This document shows positions 55,553 to 64,000 of a stretch of DNA of 64,000 nt, piece after piece. Position 1 is the first letter of the stretch; every line of letters starts with the position of its first letter. The stretch is taken from positions 53,873,183 through 53,937,182 of the forward strand of contig NC_133002.1 of NCBI RefSeq assembly GCF_048564905.1. The letters are read 5' to 3'. Source of the DNA: Vicugna pacos. Its lineage: Eukaryota > Chordata > Mammalia > Artiodactyla > Camelidae. The notes below the pieces were generated by a model. It saw only the letters and a list, made by a program, of their open reading frames with translations, did not search any database and had not been told where the DNA came from. Position numbers and translations under genes: made by a program.

Positions 55553-58460
55553 GTTCTTGCCTCTCTTGCCCTGATGGACTTTCATGCAGATTTTACTAGT
55601 GAATTATTTAAACGATGTGCTACTAATTTAGAGATGTGTGTGTATGTGTGTTATAGCCATCTTTGAATCCCTTAAATTGTGGGACGTACTTAGTGATAAG
55701 TATTCTGTCATATAGCTAGGTTAAGTCACATAATGTATCAAAAATATTAAGTTAGCTCCACGTCAAACATTAAGCAAGCAGGCAGACTGATCCCCCAAGT
55801 TCCTTTGTGACGTGGATTTTAAAGCAAGCTCATGGCGTGGACAGGCATGTGCCTTACATTTTCCCCTCTGAAATTAGCAAGCATGAACATAGGGCTTCCG
55901 TCTCCATTGGGCCACAGTCTCTCAGATATCCATTGCCTTCATCACGTCTTCTGACTCCCTGTCCTTCCACTTTTCCTGGAATACATGGCCTTTTCTCTTC
56001 TCTGGACTGGCTGTCATATACAGCATGTGCTGAATCAGTTGTGTGTGTGTGTGTAAATAAGTTGGACAGAATCTTCATCAAAGGATCACGTATCCTCTTT
56101 CTTTAGTTTGACAAATCAAAGTTTAGGATTACAAATTTTCCTTTACTAGATAAATTTGATCTCTAATCAAGGCCACATCTTGCCATAATCAGCCTCTGTG
56201 TGTGTGTGTGTGTGTGCGTGTGTGTATGTTGGTGTAGAAGTCACGTGTTGTCAATAGGAACCTGGAGATACAAGGTAAAGGTAATTAGTAATTCGTTTCC
56301 ATGGCGGAAATCGTTCTGATAGCCTTTCAAGGCTTTTCCTTTTGATTTTCAAAGACATATGTTACCCTTGATGCCAGTGACTAAATCCTTCCAGAGATTA
56401 CCTTTAACTTCCACCAGGTTCTCAGCTTCCACCAGCATATCCCAACAACATACAAAGCTTGTTAAAAATCCAAGTGGTAGTCTCAAAGCAAGTGTGCTCT
56501 GGGCTGGGAGTCAAGGGTCAAGCCTGACTTTGCATATCGATGTGAGTGTTTGCAAGTCTTAACAATCCTTGAAATCCTCAGAAAAATCCAGGGATGGGGA
56601 AATTATGTCCCAAAGATCATTTCTCCCTTTAGCAATCTGTGAGTCTAAGTCCTAACGCGGTACATTCAGCACGTGAGGTGTCTTGTTCTCCATCAGCTTT
56701 GCTGTGCTCACCTGTGTACAGGCGGGTCGGCGTTGAGGAGACAGAGGCACACCGCACACCGGCAGATGCAGGGTCTGATGAGATGAGCCAGTCAAGCATG
56801 CAGCTAGAGTCAGGCAAGCTGAGTGAGGTTAGGTTGTAAACAGACAGGACTCCGCCACTTCTCCGTCTCGTTTAGCCATTCATTTCATAGCTCTGTCTCT
56901 TGTGCTTCCTAGACATTTGTCATTAGTCTCAGGGCCCTTGGAAACAAATGTTCCAAACAAATTAGTTAGACTCACGAAGTTTTACTTAGCACCAATTAAA
57001 TGGATATCTAAAATGTGAGAAAATCAATGCTTAAGAAGTAAGTGAATCATACACCCTTTAATCTAGTAAGTAACCATTTCTTTGAGGTAGGAGTACATGA
57101 ATATTTGAATCATAATACATGATAATAATATGTGAGTCCTTGAAGTACATAATGATGCAGGAGGGAAGTGACAGTTGGCTACAACAGTAGAAAAAAGTGA
57201 CAAAGGATGATTAGCAGGTGCCATCCCAAATGACACCACCTTAAGAGAAGGGAGATACTGCCGTGAACAGGGAGCGGGCAGCGTCTGGTCTAGATCTGGA
57301 TAGCCTGAGGGACATTTTTTTTTCATGTGGGAAGAAACAAGAGACAGAATCCATGAAGGGTAAATGGCATGAACAATGACATGGAAGAGTATTTGTAGAA
57401 TTGAGTGGTTCGAGGAAGCAAGGAATGGGTCTGTGCTCTCAAGAGCTGTGAATAGTAGGCTTAATCTTGCCCACCGTTGTCCACATTTTCGGGTGCAGAA
57501 GAGTGACACTGCACTTCCGGGAATGAGGGGACTGGAGGCCAGTGATGGCAGCATAGTCTGAATGAGATAATACTGACAAGAGCTATTGCCATGGGGAGAG
57601 GCAAGGAAAGGAAAAGAATATATGTGAATATATTTTGAAATTCAAATACACATGTGCTATGTTCTATCAGGCCATCAAAGCTTAACACACTTTCCCTTAA
57701 GTTTCTAAACGTCTCTTTTTTTTTAATGCTTTGATCTTTCCCTTTTCCCTTAGATTATAAAAAAAAATAAGTGCATTAGAGTAAGGTGACTATAGAAAAA
57801 AGTAAGTGCAGATGCCACAGACTGAAATCAGAACCTAGAGGGTTTCAGGTCACTGAAGCTGGGTCCTCACTGGGAACCAGGTCAGCTCAAGGGCAGGTCA
57901 AGACAAATGGGTGGGAACCTATGTGTCCAAGAGCAGAAATCAGAAACAAACCTAGGAGGCAATGACCAGCCATCTCTAGTTCATTTTTAACTCTTCTGCC
58001 CTGCCTCTTTTGTAAACATGCAGTATCCTTATTAAGGTAGAGTGGTTTCGCTCCTGTTTTAGAAAGTTCTAGAAGATAAGCAGAAATCGAAGCTATTAGA
58101 CTAGAGGGTCACATCTCAAGAAGCCAGACACAGTGGATTCCACCTTTAAGTCATCCTCAAAAGATCAGAATTTCACATTAGAAAAGGACCCTGGAACTAA
58201 GTGCCCTCTGAGTGAGTTCTACCCAGACTAGTTTGAATCCCAAAGGAAAGAGGTATTGAAATCTGAGTCCCAATTGCAAAGTGACCAGGAAGAATGAGTC
58301 CAGCCCCAGTCCAGTCCAGTGGTACCTGGCTACCCGGCGAGAATAGAGTGACAATAGAAGAGTGAGTTTTGAGCATCCAAAATGTTTGGGTTTTAGATAT
58401 TCACCAAAGCTAGATTTTTTTTAAGATAAATTTCACAAACTTATGTTTCATAAATGATAC
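55553..58460. other. Unassigned 2.9 kb, TG repeats and weak L2
   Basis: It contains (GT)7 at 56040-56054 and (TG)n at 56197-56226. 57270-57420 (CATGAACAATGACATGGAAG) may be a piece of reversed L2, too weak to call. The 163-codon minus frame at 57063-57554 has no recognised domain and overlaps that piece. Confidence 0.4.
56197..56226. repeat. (TG)n microsatellite
   Basis: About 14 TG units with one C for T change near 56217. Confidence 0.95.
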
Positions 58461-58462
58461 TG

Positions 58463-58978
58463 TATTAGTTATCTATTTGCTGCATAACCAAATTATCCCA
58501 ATATTTAGCTGCTTAAAACAAAAAATGTTCTTTCACATTTCTGTGTATCAGAAATCCTCGTTCAGTATGTCTGGCTCAGAGTTTCTCATGCAAACAGTGT
58601 GGGCAGGAGCTGTAGTCATCCTAAGGCTTGATCTGGGGATGATCTATTTCAAACTCGCTTCTGTGGCTGTCGGCATGCCCAGATCCTCACCAGCTCTTGG
58701 CCAGAGATGTTAGTTCCTTGCCATGGGGACAGCTGTCCACCTTTTCTCCCAGAGTAGTGAGGTTTCCAACAGGAAGAGAATGAAAGCATTCGTGTTATTA
58801 CCTGACCTCAAAAAGATGTTCCACCATTTTTGCCATATTCAGTTGTTAGAAATGTGTGATTAGGTGCAGCCCACACTCAAGGGGAAGCAATTACACCAGG
58901 ACCCAAATACTGAGTGGGAGACCATGGCACACCTTTTTAGAGACTGCCTACCACAGACAGGATAGGATTGCTAAGGCT
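58463..58978 (-). mobile_element. MaLR LTR, MLT1-like (fossil)
   Basis: The plus strand starts with TTAGTTATCTATTTGCTGCA and TTAGCTGCTTAAAACAAAAA, the reverse of the usual LTR end. It then passes GCTTGATCTGGGGATGATCT and GCAGCCCACACTCAAGGGGA to GAGACTGCCTACCACAG, the reverse of the LTR start. Nearly full length, old, and solo as far as seen. Confidence 0.75.
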
Positions 58979-58999
58979 GAAGTCCTCTGCACTCTTGCT

Positions 59000-59157
59000 C
59001 TTTCAACAGTGGTCCATGGGCTGGCAACATCAGACGACTTGAGACCTTGCTAGAAATGCAGGATCTCAGGTCCCATCCCACCCAGACCTACTGAGTCAGA
59101 ATCTACATTTAATAAGGTTTCTCTTTGTGCCTCTCAAAATTGGAGGAGTTCTGGTCT
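59000..59157 (+). repeat. MER5A hAT element
   Basis: CAACAGTGGTCCATGGGCTG, ACCTTGCTAGAAATGCAGGA, TCTCAGGTCCCATCCCACCC, AGACCTACTGAGTCAGAATC, TTAATAAGGTTTCTCTTTGT fit MER5A; the closing end is decayed. Confidence 0.85.
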
Positions 59158-62082
59158 ATGGGATCTTCACACGTTGAATCTTAAAGAAAACCAAATTTAA
59201 ACTGATAATGACACATAAGCATCCCTGTCTTGGAGTAAACAGTGATACATTTGTGAGATTCTTCTGTCTATGCTCTTCAGAGAAAGGCACGGGCAGGCTA
59301 ATCCATGGTCTTCAAATGCGCACACAGTCACCATTTAATGGCTTAAAGATGAGGTCTGAACTTTTGTTGGCTATCAGACATAACAATGACCACATGGATG
59401 TCTGCTATTCCTGCGTAGCATTTATAGGGAAAACCAGATCCTTTGAACTCATGAAAAACCCCAAACCCATCATCCAAGCATCTTTCATTCCTGGAGATTA
59501 TCAGAGTTTTCATTACAGGTTAAATTCTTCGTAACTTTTTCATGTGGAAACTATCCTGTTACCTCCTGTTAGCTCTCCTCCTGCTGAGTACAAATGGACT
59601 GTATATTCTGCTTCCTACAGCTGCTTTGGATTTTGTTACATTTTCCAGGTTTGAAAAAAAAATGTGCTGACAGAACGTGGCTTCATCTACAACTCTCAAC
59701 TGATTTTAAGAGTATAAACAGAAATATGTTTCCTGATTGTATGTACCAGTGAAATCAAAATATTATCCCTGCATCCAAAGATCCACTAGCCACTTTATTT
59801 TTAGAAACTGGGCACTAAAGAGAAGCAGAAAAATATGTTGAGGAAAGGTCATTAAAAGATAAAGACAGCAAATATGGCTAGACAAAAAGAAAAAAAAAAG
59901 CACGCTTTTGGTTTGTGCTATTTTCAATGAATGCTATTTGCTTTTTAAACGGAAAAAAACTTTTCCATTCGCATCTGGGCAGAAAGTCAGAATCAAATAG
60001 ATATAATTGGAAAAGCTTACTAAATGATGGACTTATGTTACATTTTCCCCCCCAAATGATCCTTTTTTGTTTTATTTTACATAATGGAGCAAAATCCTCT
60101 TAGATAAATATATTTGAAAGCAAAACGTTCAAAAGTCACATTTTTATTGTAACAAGATGAAGCAAATAAAAACTTAAATCTGAGCCACCGAGAGGTAAAC
60201 AGTTCTGCTTGGTCTGTGCAGTGTGACACTCAGCGGGAAGGGCAGGGCTTCCACTTTGGTTTTCAGGTATGAGGTTGTGAGTCATAAAATCATGGGCAGT
60301 TTTGGGCTCTCCCAAGGTGGATTTTGTCAGCCCAACTAGATTGAGTACCTAAGGGTCCAGTAAAAAGGGGCTGGGGGCACGGTATACGTTGGCATTTGAG
60401 AGGCAAGGGGCTGGAGTGGAGGCTGTGCCATTAGGACCAGGATAGGACTTGGTACCTAACAAAGAGCAGACTAGCCAGTGCAAAAGGACGGCTGGGTAGA
60501 CTGATCCTGGCAATGGCCACCGGGCGGTCCAAGGCCCATCCTTCAGAGGACAAAGAACTGAGTTATAACCCAGCAAGTCACACCAGAAAGGTGTGCTGGT
60601 CGACAGTGCACAAGCAGTGAGCAGTCTAGGTACGTGGCAGGTGTTGGTGTGAGAAACAGGACCTTATGTGAAGGCCTTTATCTCATTTGAGGGGACTGAC
60701 AAATCCAGGTCTTATGATAGGGCCCCACTTGTAAGAGTCAGGGACTGGAGTGGGACCTGCAGGCACGAAGGGCGAATGGGAGTGTCTGAGTTGACGAGGA
60801 CAGACCCAGGGCCAATGCTCAGCACTGTTGGCATGACACAGGAAAGGGGCGGGGGATTTTTTGAGTTGAAAAAACTTTCCAAGAGACCCAGCTCATCCCT
60901 TTGGCACACTGGATGCACAATCTGATGGATAAAGGAAACTCAGGGTAGGGGCTGGGGAGCTGGAAAACATAGGAGTCTAGCTGGCTGTAGGATTCCGTGT
61001 TGGAGAACGTTGATTTCTCCTTATCCCCTCACCCACCTCCAAAGAGAAGAATGGGTGCATCTGGCCGAGTTGGTGAGGAGACATGTGAGCCCATCTGAAT
61101 CCATCCAGACTTGGGAGAGACAACATGAAGGAAAAGGAAGATGGCGCTGACATCATCTCCCTTCACTCTAGAAACTTGCTTCCAGTCACATGCATGTCAC
61201 GGGGCCAGGGCTTGTAGCTGGAGACGTACTTCCAGGTCTCTGTTGTTTCATTTTATGTGGTTTCTCATGAGCAAGAGAGAAAGTGCTGATCCTCGTAGCT
61301 CTGTAATCAGGAAGACGCCCTTATTAGATCCCATTCTGGTAAATAGGAACAGTATCTAATTTCCTCTGGAAGCAAGGCGGTAGAGGGGAAAGGGTATACC
61401 ACCATGAAAGGCAATCTCGCCTGGAACCAGTGTGTTTGAGTACTGAACTTCGGGTCACACTGAGTTTTTCCCAGCAATGATATTCGAATACATAATTACT
61501 CTGCTCTTCATGTGGTGTGGGTAGTGCAAAGAGCAAGTGTGTGCTTTGTATTTCTTTTCCAGATTTCCCATTTATTCTTTCCCAAGCCAGACGACGGGGC
61601 AAGTTTTATTCCACCACATTGAAAGATAGCTCCTCTTGGCTTCAGGACGCTTTTTTACTCCTTTCCTTTTATTCCTGTCTAATCCTTCCTCTGATCCTTT
61701 GGTGTGTGACTAGGTGCCTCCTGGTTCGCCAGCCATCTTGTTTCAATAGCACACCTGCCATCGGGGTCGGTTCCCAATCTAAATATTGAACAACCAGTGT
61801 GGCTTAGGTACCCACCAGTAGGAATGGATGCTGGCCATATTTCTTGAGCAGAAAACTGGGGGCCCACTGTGGGATCCTGGTGAGGTGAAGGGGGCCCAAG
61901 GAATAGAAGTTAGCAGGTGAGGTCCAGGGCCGCAGCTAATTTACCAACTGGTATGGAAGCATTTATATGTTTCCTTTACTGATACGCTCATACCAGTGCA
62001 TGCTGGCGGGTTATCAGGACGGAGACTCATGTTGGGGACACTGTTACAGAAACATTATAAATTACAAACAGACTCTGATAAC
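59158..62082. other. Unassigned 2.9 kb stretch
   Basis: No exon or repeat family is recognised. 60340-61130 is richer in G and CpG than its flanks. Frames of 108 codons (59208-59534 +), 85 and 92 codons (60668, 61324) carry no motif I know. Confidence 0.4.
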
Positions 62083-62084
62083 TA

Positions 62085-62275
62085 ACTCCTCCTTGGGAGA
62101 GGAAGGAAAGTAGGTAGGGGGCCAGCTCATATACATCATGATAAGAGTTAGGATTTTAATCCAAGCACAATAGGAAGCCACTGGATACTTATGACCTGAA
62201 TTATGTTTTAAGAATATCACTGGATGACATGTATTTGGGAAGACGTAAGTAGAAACAAATAAGGCAGTTGGGTAT
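62085..62275 (-). repeat. L2 LINE fragment, reversed
   Basis: GGGCCAGCTCATATACATCA, GAGTTAGGATTTTAATCCAA, CAATAGGAAGCCACTGGATA, AAGAATATCACTGGATGACA correspond to the reversed L2 block 'ccagatcatgtagggcc... gattttattctaagtg... gaagccattgg'. Confidence 0.65.
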
Positions 62276-63076
62276 TTTGTTTTTATTTTTTTAATTAAAA
62301 AATTTTTTTTGAGTTCAGGTACAAGGTAATTAGATGAGGTTATTGGCACCCAGAAAGTTTGCATGGCTAGTTCCAACTCACAGTGTACAAGTGTGGTCCC
62401 AGTTTCCAGGGGTCTCAGTGCCTTGCTCAGTGTTGGCTGCATGTAAGTTTAGGGAATATGCTACACTCTCGCCAAGGAACTGTTACTTGCTCAAACCTCT
62501 CTGCTTCTGTTCCCTCACAGTTGTCCCTTTGAGCTGGGAAAATTCAAACATTAGATGATTGATAACAACATTGAAAGGGCATGTAATTATCATGGTGCTT
62601 TAAGTGAATAAGCCCCGCTCTCTTATCATTTAGGCTCAAAAGTAATGCTTTCATCTGTTTTTAAGAAAACATTGAATCACTGATGGGAAGATTTTAAAGC
62701 AAAGCGTGGTTGGAGCCACCCAGAAGAAACAGAGAATGGGGATGAGGCAGTTTTTCTTCCAAAAGGCATACAGATCAGACAGTAAAACAGACGTTCCTGA
62801 CTTTACCAGGGCTGCAATTAGGTTCTGATGTCTGCTACTCCAGGAGGTCCAGCCTTCCCTAGTGTAGAGTTCAGCAGGTATTACAATGTGCTGAATCGTG
62901 ATATTTATCTTTCTCCAGATATGTGCCTTTTATCTCTTAATGCACCTCAGGCAATTTGTAGCATTTTATGGGCTCTCCACAATCATGTAACACATGGTGG
63001 CTGCCCGTAAGCCACCTATCCCCCTCAGGTTGGTTTGGCTTGCAGTGTGTTTTTGGAGATTTGAATAAGCCATTCT
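62276..63076. other. Unassigned sequence
   Basis: A/T homopolymer patch at 62280-62310. No exon or repeat family is recognised in the rest. Confidence 0.4.
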
Positions 63077-63079
63077 GTT

Positions 63080-63480
63080 CATTTTCTATTGCTAACAAAT
63101 AACCATTCACTTAGAAGCTTAAAACAATGCAGATCTGTTATCTCACAGTTTCCAGGAGTCAGGAGTGCAGGCACGGCTTAGCAGAGTCTTCTACTTAGGG
63201 TCTCACCAGGCTGCAGTCAAGGAGTCAGCCAGGCCGTGTTCTCATCTGGAAGCTTCAGTGGGGAGGAAGCTACTTCCAGGCTCATTCAGATTGTTGGTGG
63301 AGGTCCTTTCCTTGCAGGTGCCTGAGTTCCTAGTCCCATAGGCCTTTCCAGTAAGGCTACTTCCTTTGCTAAGCTCACAAGGAGAGCCTCATGTCAGAGA
63401 GAGACCAGTCTTCATTTAGGGCTTTTTTCACCTGATTAAGGCAGGCCCACCCACCATCATCCACTTTCAACAGATTTGGG
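63080..63480 (-). mobile_element. MaLR LTR, MLT1-like (fossil)
   Basis: TTTTCTATTGCTAACAAATA, TTAGAAGCTTAAAACAATGC, TTATCTCACAGTTTCCAGGA, GGCACGGCTTAGCAGAGTCT, GTGTTCTCATCTGGAAGCTT give the reversed LTR in order. The right end fades near 63480. Same group and direction as the copy at 58463. Confidence 0.65.
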
Positions 63481-64000
63481 GCTTTTATTACACCTGAAAA
63501 ATAGCTTCACCTTCATCATACTCTGTTGGCTAGGAGCCAGTCACAGGTTCTACTCACAGAAGGGTGAGGGGAGCACACAAAGCCGTGGACACAAGGCAGC
63601 AGGAACCATGGAAGCTGCCTCAGGGTCTGCCCACCACAGTTGTCCACAGCTGCACGTTGGCATATGTGTACATAAAAATCTAGTTTTTTGGTTTCTTTTG
63701 AAAAAATAAATCAGAATATATAGTAACACTGGAACTACACTCCCACAGGCAGCAGCCAGCAGTAGTGGGCTGTTAGAGCCCCTTTCACTCTGGACATGCC
63801 CACCTGAGTTCACACAATTCCGTTTTCCACTTTTTTTTTTCTTAAGTCACTTGTGTTACCTGCTTCAGCCCTGTGGCCATTTATGGTTACAAGTCCCACA
63901 GTAAACCTTCGCTAGAACGATTTCAGCATAACTGTTTTATTTCTGTTTTGTTGCTTCTGCCTCTGTTTTCCAGAAGTCATAAGTCACATTCCAGGTGGAA
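63481..64000. other. Unassigned sequence at window end
   Basis: No repeat family or exon is recognised. T12 near 63829-63840. The window ends without a visible feature border. Confidence 0.4.

Noticed and set aside
57063-57554. 163-codon minus-strand frame
   Set aside because: No domain; overlaps a weak L2-like piece; composition like its surroundings.
59208-59534. 108-codon plus-strand frame
   Set aside because: No motif recognised and no exon signals at its ends.
1-64000. Camelid tRNA-derived SINE, tRNA genes, CRISPR arrays, rRNA
   Set aside because: Looked for tRNA A/B-box patterns such as GGTTCAATCC and spaced direct repeats; none found in a convincing form.

Overview
The window reads as vertebrate nuclear DNA of intergenic or deep-intron type: AT-rich, with no run of open exons and a dense load of interspersed repeats. 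MIR, L2, MER5A and MaLR copies mark it as a placental mammal. Several LINE-1 3' ends are of the type found in cetartiodactyls. One (39216-39466) has the 3' tail I associate with camelids, and no ruminant BovB/Bov-tA, pig PRE1 or cetacean CHR SINE was seen. A camelid is my best guess, inferred from recalled consensus sequences; no alignment was run.

Layout. 1-2.6 kb: no recognised feature. 2.6-7.6 kb: MIR, L2 and a decayed ERVL fossil (LTR plus internal remains) that received a LINE-1, an older L1M tail and a MaLR LTR. 8.3-14.5 kb: a short LINE-1 tail, MIRs, a 1.2 kb reversed L1M and L2 pieces. 14.6 kb: an (AT)n/ACCAAA palindromic array. 18-22 kb: MER5A copies around a long reversed L2 that carries an LTR. 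22.6 kb: a CpG-containing spot shaped like an 18-nt microexon. 24-26 kb: two LTR fossils and MIRs. 27.7-29.5 kb: LINE-1 inserted in a MIR, and LINE-1 inserted in L1M, both with target-site duplications. 35-41 kb: a nest in which an old reversed L1M holds a younger LINE-1 and a second block. That block looks like a LINE-1 insertion with both a 5' inversion and a 3' transduction. 43.4-44.6 kb: an isolated GC- and CpG-rich block of unknown nature. 45 kb: a long polypyrimidine tract. 46.6-48.2 kb: a second 5'-inverted L1. 49-64 kb: L2, MIR, MER5A and MaLR remnants in otherwise unassigned sequence.

No host protein-coding gene, rRNA, tRNA or CRISPR array could be supported. The only protein similarity I recognise is to LINE-1 and L2 reverse-transcriptase proteins and to fossil ERVL pol. 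The other long open frames are chance frames in low-complexity or GC-rich sequence. I found no new multi-gene system. The points most worth following are the candidate transduction, the microexon-like site, the palindromic AT array and the GC-rich block.
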